A DNA stretch of 64,000 bases, from contig CABDWT010000016.1 in assembly GCA_901456055.1 (NCBI GenBank), positions 248,001-312,000 of the forward strand. The letters run 5' to 3'. Both the position numbers and the translations under genes were made by a program. Positions 26,150 through 33,991 of the stretch are shown one piece after another. This DNA comes from Phytobacter ursingii (GTDB taxonomy: Bacteria; Pseudomonadota; Gammaproteobacteria; Enterobacterales; Enterobacteriaceae). The first letter of the stretch is position 1, and each line of letters opens with the position of its first letter. Under the pieces are notes generated by a model. The model was not told the origin of the DNA, ran no database searches, and saw only the letters and a program-made list of their open reading frames with translations.

Positions 26150-26245
26150 GTCTATTTAATACCACGGGATTAATCGTGGCAAGTGGATACTACTTGATTT
26201 TTAATTCCTTTGGTATTATTTTATATCTTTAAGATTAATACAGGG
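26150..26245. promoter_or_regulatory. candidate right operator/promoter region between cI and cro
   Basis: It contains TTTAATACC (26155-26163), an inverted CCACG/CGTGG pair around ATTAAT (26162-26179), GGTATTA (26212-26218) and ATTAATAC (26234-26241), words shared with the left cluster. A rightward promoter TTGATT (26194-26199), 17-nt spacer, TATTTT (26217-26222) overlaps the GGTATTA word, so repressor binding would block cro transcription. Confidence 0.55.
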
Positions 26246-26254
26246 GTTGTTTTT

Positions 26255-26497
26255 ATGAGCGATGAGATTTTTGAGTCTGCAATGGCTAAAGCTGTTTACG
26301 TTGCTGGCGGCCAAAGTTCATTAGCAAAAAAAATTGGAGTAACCCAGGGCGCCGTTTGGAAATGGGTCAGAGGAATAAAAAAAATCTCACCAGTGCACGC
26401 GGTAGCCGTTTCTAATGCAGTGAATGGTGTTGTTAAACCGCATGAATTACGCCCGGACCTTCCAACTTTATTCCCTCACCCAACATCAGGGGTGTGA
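26255..26497 (+). CDS. Cro/YdaS-like repressor (80 aa)
   Basis: Small helix-turn-helix protein: MSDEIFESAMAKAVYVAGGQ, then SSLAKKIGVTQGAVWKWVRG, the latter being the HTH. Divergent from the CI gene, with AGGGG upstream of the ATG. In the Cro position it would repress the repressor promoter and favour lytic growth. Its stop overlaps the beginning of the O-like gene region (TGATATG). Confidence 0.88.
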   Translation: MSDEIFESAMAKAVYVAGGQSSLAKKIGVTQGAVWKWVRGIKKISPVHAVAVSNAVNGVVKPHELRPDLPTLFPHPTSGV

Positions 26498-26498
26498 T

Positions 26499-27338
26499 AT
26501 GAGCATGGAATTGATGGTGAAAGCCATGAAGATCAAGGTTGGTAACCCCTTGCGTAAGCTTGTTCTCCTCAAACTGGCCGATAACGCTAATGACCAAGGT
26601 GAATGCTGGCCATCATACAAGCATATTGCTGAACAGTGTGAAATCGGACGTTCAACGGTTAAAAGTCACGTCCGCGCCCTGGAGGAGATGGGGATACTTA
26701 CCCGGGAGTATCGGAGAAATGGTGAGCTTAATCAGTCCAATTTGTTTCATTTAAAGCTCGAAGAAAAAAAATACTCCCTCCAATTAGTGGGTGGGGCAGG
26801 AGCTGACCTAGGTCAACACGTGACCGAGGTGGGGCAGGAGCTGACCCAGGGTGAGGCAGGAGCTGACCTAGGGGGTGGGGCAGGAGCTGACCCCAGAATC
26901 AGTCACTCTTTTGAACCAGTCATAGAACCAGTCATAGAACCTAAATTAAATGGCGCATCGGCTGACGCCTCTGCACCGACTCGTCCTGTAAAACGGGTTT
27001 TTTCACCTGAATTTGAAATGGCCTGGCAGGCATACCCAAAACGTGCGGGCGGCAACAGCAAGACGGCGGCTTTTAAGGCCTGGAATGCGCGACTCAAAGA
27101 AGGGGTGACACCCGAAGCCATGCATGAAGGCGTGAAGCGTTATGCCGCCTACGCCAAAGCAACGGGCAGTGTTGGCACTCAATACATCAAACAGGCGGCG
27201 ACGTTCTTCGGTCCGGATCGCCACTTCGAAGAAGCGTGGAAAGCGCCCTTATCAGCATCGGGGGGCATTCGGCGAGCACAAGCCCCGGTTTCCGGATTCC
27301 GCAATCAGGACTACGGCGATACAGACTGCAATTTCTAA
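26499..27338 (+). CDS. phage replication initiator, O-like (279 aa)
   Basis: The N-terminal winged-helix (about 10-90: NPLRKLVLLKLADNANDQGE, WPSYKHIAEQCEIGRSTVKS) is of the HTH_36 type used by phage replication proteins. A low-complexity linker (about 95-135) is encoded by four iteron-like repeats. The C-terminal domain (FEMAWQAYPKRAGGNSKTAAF onward) is common in phage O-like initiators. AGGGGTG precedes the ATG at 26499. It is followed at once by helicase-loader and helicase genes, so it should recruit them to the origin inside its own gene. Confidence 0.87.
   Translation: MSMELMVKAMKIKVGNPLRKLVLLKLADNANDQGECWPSYKHIAEQCEIGRSTVKSHVRALEEMGILTREYRRNGELNQSNLFHLKLEEKKYSLQLVGGAGADLGQHVTEVGQELTQGEAGADLGGGAGADPRISHSFEPVIEPVIEPKLNGASADASAPTRPVKRVFSPEFEMAWQAYPKRAGGNSKTAAFKAWNARLKEGVTPEAMHEGVKRYAAYAKATGSVGTQYIKQAATFFGPDRHFEEAWKAPLSASGGIRRAQAPVSGFRNQDYGDTDCNF
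26790..26892 (+). other. candidate phage replication origin with four iterons
   Basis: The word GGGGCAGGAGCTGACC occurs at about 26794, 26831, 26853 (as GAGG...) and 26877, mostly followed by YAGG. The second copy is read in a different codon frame (VGQELTQ) from the other three (GAGAD), so the conservation is at DNA level rather than protein level. The position inside the O-like gene between its DNA-binding and C-terminal halves mirrors lambda ori. An A-rich tract lies just upstream (26760-26772). Confidence 0.75.
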
Positions 27339-27354
27339 TGACGGAGTGGTGAAC

Positions 27355-28233
27355 ATGCATAACCCAAACAAATTCATGGAACGCGAAGCGCTGAATAATC
27401 AGCGAAATGAGCTAACCGAAAAGCTCGCTTTTGCTGCCGAACATAAAATTCCCTGGAATTTCGGGAATAGAAGCCGTAGTGAGGTTGTCGGCGCCAAATG
27501 TGACAAGCATGGTAACTACGAACAGTTCGTAGTTATTGGTAAAGATTTTCGGGGTAATGAAACACGCCTGAGCTCACAATGCCCGGCATGCATTCAGAAC
27601 TCAATTGATCACGTTGACGCTCAATTGCGATCGATGAAGGTATCTGACCTTCTTGAAAAAGCTGGTGTAGCTCGCCGGTTTGAGCACTGCGATTTTGATA
27701 ATTACAAACCTGTGAACGATGCGGCCCAAAAAAATCTGTCAACTTGTCGCCGGTATGCTGACAGCTGGAAAGAGCGCCTTAAAGCGGGTACTGGTCTTGT
27801 TTTTACGGGTAGTTGCGGTACCGGGAAAAATCATCTGGCCGTATCCATTACTAAAAAAATAATTCATGACCATCTCGCACGTGTGGCGATCACTGACGTT
27901 ATGCGCATCACGCGAGCTGTCAAAAGCACCTGGCGCAATAACTCAGAAAGCACCGAGGATGACGTACTTGATTATTACATTGGGCTTGATCTGCTGATTA
28001 TTGATGAGGTTGGTGTACAGCTTGGCACCCCTTCCGAAATGACCATCCTGCAGGAAGTGATTAATGCGCGTTATGAAAGCGTCCTGCCGACTATCCTGAT
28101 CAGCAACCTGACTTTCGAACAACTGCAGGAATCCATTGGGGAAAGGATTGTGGACCGAGTTACTGACGGCGGTAGCAACAAGCTGGCTTTCAACTGGGAA
28201 AGCTATCGTAAACAGACAGGAGCGAATGGATGA
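27355..28233 (+). CDS. DnaC-like helicase loader (292 aa)
   Basis: AAA+ ATPase expected to load DnaB at the phage origin. Walker A GSCGTGKNH (about 151-159) has the GKNH variant also seen in E. coli DnaC; Walker B LLIIDEVG (about 213-220). The N-terminal part contains cysteines (CDKHG, CPAC) that may bind zinc. The ATG at 27355 with GGAG upstream is used; longer in-frame readings overlap the O-like gene. Its stop overlaps the start of the helicase gene. Confidence 0.9.
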   Translation: MHNPNKFMEREALNNQRNELTEKLAFAAEHKIPWNFGNRSRSEVVGAKCDKHGNYEQFVVIGKDFRGNETRLSSQCPACIQNSIDHVDAQLRSMKVSDLLEKAGVARRFEHCDFDNYKPVNDAAQKNLSTCRRYADSWKERLKAGTGLVFTGSCGTGKNHLAVSITKKIIHDHLARVAITDVMRITRAVKSTWRNNSESTEDDVLDYYIGLDLLIIDEVGVQLGTPSEMTILQEVINARYESVLPTILISNLTFEQLQESIGERIVDRVTDGGSNKLAFNWESYRKQTGANG

Positions 28234-29597
28234 CCCCTGTCTGGAGGAATGATGATCTTGAGGGCGCGGTGATTGGCGCAATCTTCCTCAGGGGTGCAGA
28301 TCCTGAGGTGCTGGATATTCTTTCCCGTATGCCCTCCAGCGTTTTTTCTGTTTACCAATACAAAGAAATTTATGAAGGCATTTGCCGACAGGCGCGCAAC
28401 GGTTTGATTGATCCGCTATTGCTCTGTGAGCAGATTCCTCAGCATGACGTAACCATTATGGCGTCGTCCAGGATAGCCTGGGCTAAATCAGCTCTCAATG
28501 CTTATGTTAAAACCCTCATGCGCAATGCAGCAATCCGTGACACTGAAAAAGCTATGGAGGAAGCGCTTGATAACATTCGCAATGCGGCAAATGGTGATAT
28601 TGCTCTGTCTGCAATGGAATCAGCAAAGCTCATAATGTCATCGATTGATTCAAGCTCTGACAGTGTTAATCCGGTACACATCGACGAAATATTGCCAGAT
28701 GTTATTGCGCGCGTTGATGCGCGGATGCGCGGAGAAGAAGAGGGGCGCTGTCTTCTTACTGGCATTGAAGATCTGGATGCAAAAACCGGCGGGATTGACC
28801 TTAGTGATTTGGTGTTTATTGCGGCAAGACCTTCAATGGGTAAAACGGAATTCGCTCTTGATCTTATCGATAAAATAAGCCAGCAGGGCTACGGTGTTTT
28901 GTTCTTTAGCATGGAAATGGCAAACATACAGATCACAGAGCGCATGGTATCAGCAGCTGGTGGAATGCCAGTATCAAGACTAAAGGCGGCTGATAAATTC
29001 GAAGATGAAGACTGGGCAAGGCTTACAAATGGGGTGGCGAATCTTACAGGCCGCAATATCTGGATGGTTGATTCAACCGACCTTACTGTTGATCAAATTA
29101 TTCAGACCGCAACACGATGGAAAATTGCACATCCTGAAATCATGCTTGTAGTCGTCGATTATCTGGCGCTGATTAAAATTACCAGCACGGCCAGATATGA
29201 CCTTGCCGTGGGAGAGATATCAAAAGGACTTAAGCGTCTGGCCAAAGCAAACAAAACCCCGGTTGTTGCATTGAGCCAGCTTTCTCGCGGTGTCGAATCG
29301 CGCCTTAATAAACGACCAATGAATTCTGATTTGAAAAACTCAGGAGAAATTGAAGCTGATGCCGATCTGATAATGATGCTTTATCGCGATGAAGTTTACG
29401 ACCCCGAATCGCCAGCGCGGGGCATCGCAGAAATAAATATTACAAAGCAACGTAATGGAGAATTAGGCACCATTTATCGGCGCTTCCATAACGGTCATTT
29501 TTATCCAATTGACCAGGCAGAGGCCAGAGCTAAATCAACGGTCTCACCAAAAAAACAGCAGCGTCGATATGCTAAACATAACGTTGAGGATGCATGA
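28230..29597 (+). CDS. DnaB-like replicative helicase (455 aa)
   Basis: N-terminal DnaB domain (about 5-110) and RecA-type helicase domain (about 170-430) with Walker A ARPSMGKTEFA (about 198-208), Walker B-like VVVDYLALI, and SQLSRGVE as the sensor-type motif. ATGA overlap with the loader gene. With O-like and DnaC-like genes the phage supplies its own initiation set rather than borrowing host DnaB. Confidence 0.94.
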   Translation: MTPVWRNDDLEGAVIGAIFLRGADPEVLDILSRMPSSVFSVYQYKEIYEGICRQARNGLIDPLLLCEQIPQHDVTIMASSRIAWAKSALNAYVKTLMRNAAIRDTEKAMEEALDNIRNAANGDIALSAMESAKLIMSSIDSSSDSVNPVHIDEILPDVIARVDARMRGEEEGRCLLTGIEDLDAKTGGIDLSDLVFIAARPSMGKTEFALDLIDKISQQGYGVLFFSMEMANIQITERMVSAAGGMPVSRLKAADKFEDEDWARLTNGVANLTGRNIWMVDSTDLTVDQIIQTATRWKIAHPEIMLVVVDYLALIKITSTARYDLAVGEISKGLKRLAKANKTPVVALSQLSRGVESRLNKRPMNSDLKNSGEIEADADLIMMLYRDEVYDPESPARGIAEINITKQRNGELGTIYRRFHNGHFYPIDQAEARAKSTVSPKKQQRRYAKHNVEDA

Positions 29598-30457
29598 TGC
29601 ATATAGATAATATCGAACATAAGAGCCTTTTTACCATCCCATCAACGCAATACAGCACAACACTTGTGAATATCAAACCGCTGCCGGAACAACGAATAAT
29701 AACCGGACATAAGCAGACTGATGCTTACCTGTGGGTGCTGGAGGTGATTAAGCTTAACGAACCTGCACATCTTGATGCTGCTGAGTCTGCTCTGGCAAAA
29801 ATCAAGATCACCCCGAAAGAAGCCGAGGAACGTTATGCCAAATATTTGTTGAAAAATGGTGTGGCTCCATTTCAGGTGGCATTTACCACGATGGGCATGG
29901 ATAACCCTGCGCAAGCTATTAAAAATGCCCGTAAAAAAATCAAAGAGGCTGCCGAAGTAAGAGCACAGTTCGGCAGTTATGAATCTACTTTTGATGAGGT
30001 GGAGGCTGAGCGGGTCATTAAGTCCTCGCCGAAATTTATTGATGATCATTTGTGGGGATGGACGAAAGCAGAGAAGAAAGCCGGAAGCATTGGCGGTAAC
30101 CGTATGTTTGAAATTGAAGATCAGCGCCGGTTGCTGGTGGATGGTTATCGTGATGTTCTGCCAGAACCCCACACCCTGTCAGATGTTGTCCGCGAGTTTG
30201 TTTACTGGGACTGGTTGTATCAGGTACGAAACACTGCCGGTTTTGAACTTGGTCATGAGTATGGATACGCTGAGCACGACGAATACGTGTATGACAGGGA
30301 GCATTATCTGAAACGACTCCTTTCAACCATTAAACCGGTTACGCGTGCAGAAGCGACCGAGGTTTGCCAGTGGTTACTTGGAAACGAAAGGTTTAATGAC
30401 TTTGGCGAAACTACAAATTCCATCATTCTTAATCTTGTGGGGGAGTGTGAAGAATGA
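29594..30457 (+). CDS. hypothetical phage protein downstream of helicase (287 aa)
   Basis: Soluble protein of unknown function. An N-terminal half with helical Lys/Glu-rich segments is followed by a Tyr/Glu/His-rich region (GYAEHDEYVYDREHYLKRLL). Overlaps the helicase and Q genes by four bases each, so it is part of one replication-to-Q operon. Confidence 0.75.
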   Translation: MMHIDNIEHKSLFTIPSTQYSTTLVNIKPLPEQRIITGHKQTDAYLWVLEVIKLNEPAHLDAAESALAKIKITPKEAEERYAKYLLKNGVAPFQVAFTTMGMDNPAQAIKNARKKIKEAAEVRAQFGSYESTFDEVEAERVIKSSPKFIDDHLWGWTKAEKKAGSIGGNRMFEIEDQRRLLVDGYRDVLPEPHTLSDVVREFVYWDWLYQVRNTAGFELGHEYGYAEHDEYVYDREHYLKRLLSTIKPVTRAEATEVCQWLLGNERFNDFGETTNSIILNLVGECEE

Positions 30458-31221
30458 AACTTGAATCATTAATCAAACATTTTAGCCCGAAGGGTATGCA
30501 CATCAGCGACAGTGTAAGAGGAACATCCCCCGATCACCTTACCGGACCTGACGTGATGGCAGGAATGGGTATGGTACAGCAAAACGCAAAATTAGGGTTT
30601 TCAGCATTCATGGGTAAAGCCGGCATAAGCATTAACGATCGTGAAAAAGCTATTGTTTTATTGACGGCTTATGCTCTTGAACGCTGTGATAGAGTTGCCG
30701 CTTTACGCAAGCTCAATAATGAGCTCAAACTATCGGTAATGCAGATTCTCGCAACATTCGCATTTGAGGATTATTCCAGGAGCGCGGCCAGTGACCGGAA
30801 ATGTGACGATTGTAATGGTGAGGGATTCATTGAAGCAGAAGTGGCGACTATGAAATACATAGGCCAGCCGCATTTGCAGGAGCGCCGGGAGGTCGTCAAA
30901 GTTTTATGTCAGAAGTGCGGTGGCCGCGGGAAAATATCCATCGCCTGCCCTGACTGCAAGGGTAGAAAAAAAGTAATTAATCAGGAATTAACCGCATTGA
31001 GAGGTGTTCCCGTTATTGGTGAATGCAAGCGTTGCAAGGGTAATGGATACCCACGCCTGCCGTCGACAAGCTGTTTTAATGCGATTTGTCTCATCACCGA
31101 TACAATCAGCCTCGACACCTGGAAGAAGTCGGTAAAGCCATTCTATGATGAATTAATTACTAAATTTGAAATTGAAGAAGCATGGGCGGAAAGACAACTA
31201 CAGGCAGTAACGCGAGATTAA
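30454..31221 (+). CDS. late antitermination protein Q (phage 82 type)
   Basis: Controls late transcription by modifying RNA polymerase at the late promoter. The N-terminus MKLESLIKHFSPKGMHISDS and GPDVMAGMGM match lambdoid Q proteins of the 82 class. Four CxxC pairs (117-120, 152-155, 165-168, 191-194) form a DnaJ-like zinc-binding centre. It is followed by an intrinsic terminator (31320-31350) that it would be expected to read through. Last gene of the early right operon. Confidence 0.9.
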   Translation: MKLESLIKHFSPKGMHISDSVRGTSPDHLTGPDVMAGMGMVQQNAKLGFSAFMGKAGISINDREKAIVLLTAYALERCDRVAALRKLNNELKLSVMQILATFAFEDYSRSAASDRKCDDCNGEGFIEAEVATMKYIGQPHLQERREVVKVLCQKCGGRGKISIACPDCKGRKKVINQELTALRGVPVIGECKRCKGNGYPRLPSTSCFNAICLITDTISLDTWKKSVKPFYDELITKFEIEEAWAERQLQAVTRD

Positions 31222-31319
31222 AAAATAACATATTTTAATTTTCTATTTACTTTTCCCGAAACTGTGGATATGATTTCAAACAGTGGTAGTTGCGCACGTT
31301 GTTAAGCGCTAAAAATATT

Positions 31320-31352
31320 AAGCCCCTGAGTTAATAGCTCCGGGGCTTTTTT
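31320..31352 (+). terminator. terminator after Q (candidate tR'-like)
   Basis: AGCCCC...GGGGCT stem with a T-run, about 100 nt after the Q stop. In lambdoid phages the late promoter lies just after Q and ends at such a terminator unless Q acts. I could not place the promoter confidently in the AT-rich 31222-31319 stretch. Confidence 0.85.
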
Positions 31353-31451
31353 ATTTGTGCAATCCGCTCAGGGCTTTTGACGCAATGCTTGCCGCACGAC
31401 TCGCAGACCGTCATGGCATAAAGCCCTGTGCAAATTGCATGGTAATAAAAT

Positions 31452-31527
31452 GGAACTCTGGCGTAGATGGTTCGCGCGGATGTTTGAAGAACATTAGGAA
31501 GTGGTTCGATTCCACTGGGTTCCACCA
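31452..31527 (+). tRNA. phage tRNA, anticodon GAA (Phe)
   Basis: 76 nt with encoded CCA. Acceptor GGAACTC/GGGTTCC, D-stem GCGT/GCGC with GG in the loop, anticodon stem GATGT/ACATT with loop TTGAAGA, T-arm AGTGG-TTCGATT-CCACT. The loop puts GAA at 34-36, hence Phe; G at 37 is unusual for a bacterial tRNA-Phe, so charging is uncertain. Confidence 0.82.
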
Positions 31528-31532
31528 ATCAA

Positions 31533-31607
31533 GCCGGTCTAGTTCAGTGGCAGAACGATTGCCTTGTAAGCAATGCGTCAGAGGTTCGATTCCTTTGCCC
31601 GGCACCA
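31533..31607 (+). tRNA. phage tRNA-Thr (TGT)
   Basis: 75 nt with encoded CCA, five nt after the preceding tRNA. Anticodon arm ATTGC-CTTGTAA-GCAAT gives TGT. One T-C mismatch in the acceptor stem and a short D-loop suggest some divergence from host tRNA-Thr. It lies on the late transcript, downstream of Q. Confidence 0.85.
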
Positions 31608-31661
31608 AACCCAACCAGCGGGTACCTTCGGCATAATCGCCGGTTTTGCTCGACCCATATT

Positions 31662-31685
31662 CCCGCCCCGTGGCGGGTTTTTTTT
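31662..31685 (+). terminator. terminator after the phage tRNAs
   Basis: CCCGCC, four-base loop, GGCGGG and eight T residues. Late transcription must be antiterminated here to reach lysis and head genes. Confidence 0.9.
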
Positions 31686-31723
31686 CGCGCTTCGCATGCG
31701 CAGTATTAATCGTCGAACCCATG

Positions 31724-31811
31724 TCTTTGAAATGAGCCTTTGAGGAAGTCAGTTAGCGCTGGCGAGCCTCGACGGGCTGATTTCCTATGCGACAAAGGTT
31801 CATCTCAAAGA
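31724..31811 (+). ncRNA. long structured hairpin in the leader of the HNH gene
   Basis: TCTTTGAAATGAGCCTTTG (31724-31742) pairs with CAAAGGTTCATCTCAAAGA (31793-31811), and AGGAAGTCAG (31743-31752) with CTGATTTCCT (31777-31786). The pairing defects are G-U or A-C positions, so an RNA rather than a DNA structure is favoured. A further GC-rich hairpin occupies the apical part. The 3' arm ends at the ribosome site of the HNH gene. No known RNA family is recognised. Confidence 0.6.
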
Positions 31812-31821
31812 AGGTAAACGC

Positions 31822-32310
31822 GTGGAAATTTTATATAGCGAATATTTTTCTTATGACCCTCAATCCCCATCATTTCTGAAATGTAGAAAGGATATTGGCA
31901 GGAAAAAGATGGGAGAATACCCGTCAGTTAAAAAGCATCATTCTGGGTATTTAGTTATATCGATTTTAAAAAATAAAATTCAACTTCATCGCCTTATATG
32001 GGAACTAAACCATGGGAAAATTCCTGATGGTTTTTGTGTGGATCATATCGACGGAAATAAAAACAATAATCTTATAGAAAATCTTAGGCTTGCCACGTTT
32101 AGTCAAAACTCATGGAATAGAAAAAAACAGACAAATGGCAACCCGTTATTGCCAAAAGGAATTTGCATACATAAATCGGGTGGTTATCACGCTTATATAC
32201 AGAAAAATGGGCGCCGTTGGGAAAGGTACTCTGACAATTTATCCGAGTTAACTTCCTGGCTTGATTCAATGAGAGCAAAGCTCCACGGTAGCTACGCTAA
32301 TTACGGTTAA
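31822..32310 (+). CDS. free-standing HNH homing endonuclease (162 aa)
   Basis: The HNH core HRLIWELNHGKIPDGFCVDH followed by IDGNKNNNLIENLRLAT (about residues 55-92) is diagnostic, followed by an AP2-like DNA-binding part (GICIHKSGGYHAYIQKNGRRW). GTG start with GAAGG upstream. Clearly more AT-rich than the lysis genes to its right. It lies between the tRNA terminator and the holin, an insertion typical of selfish endonuclease genes. Confidence 0.9.
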   Translation: MEILYSEYFSYDPQSPSFLKCRKDIGRKKMGEYPSVKKHHSGYLVISILKNKIQLHRLIWELNHGKIPDGFCVDHIDGNKNNNLIENLRLATFSQNSWNRKKQTNGNPLLPKGICIHKSGGYHAYIQKNGRRWERYSDNLSELTSWLDSMRAKLHGSYANYG

Positions 32311-32351
32311 TTTTACTACCACAGCACCCCGACCAATCGGAGGTGAGAGAG

Positions 32352-32606
32352 ATGCATAGAATCATGCCTGATAAAATCTTCTCGGCGGCCACGTACTGCA
32401 CGTCAGGCGGCCTGATTTGTACAGGCCTTGCGCGGGCCTATGACTGGTTTCACGGTCTGGACTGGAATTTTATTGCACTGATAAGCGGGATCATCATTGG
32501 TGCCGCCACGTACTTCACCAATCTGTATTTCAAACGCCGCTGGACGAAAGCCTATGAGAAAGCGCTTTCTGCCGGGAAACTCGTATCGCCACCGCAGGAT
32601 GATTAA
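32352..32606 (+). CDS. holin, class II (P21 S-like)
   Basis: 84-aa membrane protein with two hydrophobic segments (about 10-27 and 38-58) and the TYFTNLYFK motif typical of the P21 holin family. Triggers lysis by forming lesions that release or activate the endolysin. The ATG at 32352 follows GGAGGTGA; a GTG nine bases earlier overlaps that ribosome site and is less likely. Start of the lysis cassette. Confidence 0.9.
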   Translation: MHRIMPDKIFSAATYCTSGGLICTGLARAYDWFHGLDWNFIALISGIIIGAATYFTNLYFKRRWTKAYEKALSAGKLVSPPQDD

Positions 32607-32608
32607 CC

Positions 32609-33136
32609 ATGGCCTCAAAAACAAAACTCAGCGCCGCTGTGTTGGGGCTTGTTCTTGCTGGTGCTTCTGCCCCCACCATTCTGGATCAGTTCCTGAATGA
32701 GAAAGAGGGTAATAGCCTGACGGCTTACCGTGATGGTTCCGGGATCTGGACAATTTGCCGTGGCGCCACGCTGGTGGACGGTAAGCCAGTTCGTCAGGGT
32801 ATGAAGCTGACGCAGGCCAAATGCGATACGGTCAACGCCAAAGAACGCGATGCGGCGCTGGCATGGGTGGATAAAAACATCCATGTGAAGCTGACCGAAC
32901 CGCAGAGGGCCGGGATTGCCTCGTTTTGCCCATATAACATCGGCCCTGGCAAATGCTTACCATCAACGTTCTACCAGCGCATCAATGCTGGTGACCGTAA
33001 AGGTGCGTGTGAGGCAATCCGCTGGTGGATTAAAGACGGCGGCAAAGATTGCCGGGTACGCTCCAACAATTGCTATGGACAGATTGAACGCCGTGACCAG
33101 GAAAGTGCGCTTGCGTGCTGGGGGATAGACCAGTGA
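32609..33136 (+). CDS. SAR endolysin (GH24 lysozyme)
   Basis: 175-aa muramidase. The N-terminus holds a weakly hydrophobic Gly/Ala-rich signal-anchor-release segment (about 7-24). The catalytic triad E33, D42, T48 has the exact T4-lysozyme spacing (E-x8-D-x5-T) in EGNSLTAYRDGSGIWTIC. Several Cys residues could control activation. Partnered with the holin directly upstream, as in phage P21. Confidence 0.94.
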   Translation: MASKTKLSAAVLGLVLAGASAPTILDQFLNEKEGNSLTAYRDGSGIWTICRGATLVDGKPVRQGMKLTQAKCDTVNAKERDAALAWVDKNIHVKLTEPQRAGIASFCPYNIGPGKCLPSTFYQRINAGDRKGACEAIRWWIKDGGKDCRVRSNNCYGQIERRDQESALACWGIDQ

Positions 33137-33663
33137 GCGCCGAAGCGCGAGCCAGCATCATCGTTTTTCTGATCCTGCTGGTGGCCGGGCTTGGCCTGTT
33201 CTTTGGTTCCCGCTATGCGAGCAACAGCAACCGCGCTGATACCGCTGATGCCAATGTTTTGATGCAGGCGAAAGTCATTCAACAGCAGGCAGCAGAGAGC
33301 CAGGCATTCAGCGCTATCGCCTCCGGTACGGTGGATGCCAATGCCGCCGTGGACGCCAGAGCGGAAACAACCGTCATCGAATACCGCGAGATACTGCGCC
33401 GTGAAAAAACGTGTGATTACCCTGTGCCTGCTTACGTTGCTGACGGGCTGCTCAACTACACGAACAGTCTACGTGCCGGGGCAATGCACAGCGCTACCGC
33501 CGGAACTGACAAAACCGGTAATAGCGCCACTCCCTCCAGCCAACTGACGTACTGCCAGGCTGTTCTCTGGATAGAACCTCTCCTGGCTGCGATAGAGAAA
33601 GCAAACAATCAACTGGCCGCCATCAGGCAGGCCGAGCAACTCAGGCAAGGGAAAACGAAATGA
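33133..33663 (+). CDS. Rz-like inner-membrane spanin
   Basis: 176-aa protein with an N-terminal transmembrane segment (ASIIVFLILLVAGLGLFFG) and a long Ala/Gln/Glu-rich periplasmic coiled coil. GTG start overlapping the endolysin stop (GTGA). It pairs with the outer-membrane lipoprotein encoded inside it to fuse inner and outer membranes at lysis. Confidence 0.85.
   Translation: MSAEARASIIVFLILLVAGLGLFFGSRYASNSNRADTADANVLMQAKVIQQQAAESQAFSAIASGTVDANAAVDARAETTVIEYREILRREKTCDYPVPAYVADGLLNYTNSLRAGAMHSATAGTDKTGNSATPSSQLTYCQAVLWIEPLLAAIEKANNQLAAIRQAEQLRQGKTK
33401..33547 (+). CDS. Rz1-like outer-membrane spanin lipoprotein, embedded in Rz
   Basis: 48-aa frame wholly inside the Rz gene in another reading frame. 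GTG start, basic MKKRV, hydrophobic core, lipobox LLTGC with the lipidated Cys at about 17, then a Pro-rich tail (LPPELTKPVIAPLPP). The nested arrangement is the lambda Rz/Rz1 plan. Confidence 0.88.
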   Translation: MKKRVITLCLLTLLTGCSTTRTVYVPGQCTALPPELTKPVIAPLPPAN

Positions 33664-33920
33664 CGTTATTCGAAACATTACTGCTGTACTTCTCCGCTGC
33701 TACCAGTGCGTTTCTGCTCATCGCTGGTGGCTGGGTAAAAATCCGTGACTGGTTCAAAGCTCACGCCGAAGCAAAAGCGCAGGAAGCCGCTGCAGCGGCA
33801 AAGGCCGAAGCCGATAAAGTGGAAGCCCTGGTCCAGGTCCGGCTTAAACAACTCCAGGCAGAAGCGGCAGCCGCGCCAGATTCCACAGCAACGAGCACAT
33901 CCGGCCCGGTAGTTGGGTAA
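33660..33920 (+). CDS. small membrane/coiled-coil phage protein (86 aa)
   Basis: One N-terminal transmembrane helix (LLLYFSAATSAFLLIAGGWV) followed by an Ala/Glu/Lys-rich coiled coil and a Ser/Thr tail. ATGA overlap with the Rz gene suggests a lysis-linked function such as antiholin, but nothing specific is recognised. Confidence 0.7.
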   Translation: MTLFETLLLYFSAATSAFLLIAGGWVKIRDWFKAHAEAKAQEAAAAAKAEADKVEALVQVRLKQLQAEAAAAPDSTATSTSGPVVG

Positions 33921-33991
33921 GGCATTACAGGAGCCCTTCATTGAGGGGCTTCGATAATGTCAATCGCAGGTCATTCACACAGGATCGAGAT

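Noticed and set aside
31331-31722. Minus-strand frames over the two phage tRNAs
   Set aside because: Translations such as PSGIEPL and GKGIEPL are the usual antisense readings of tRNA genes.
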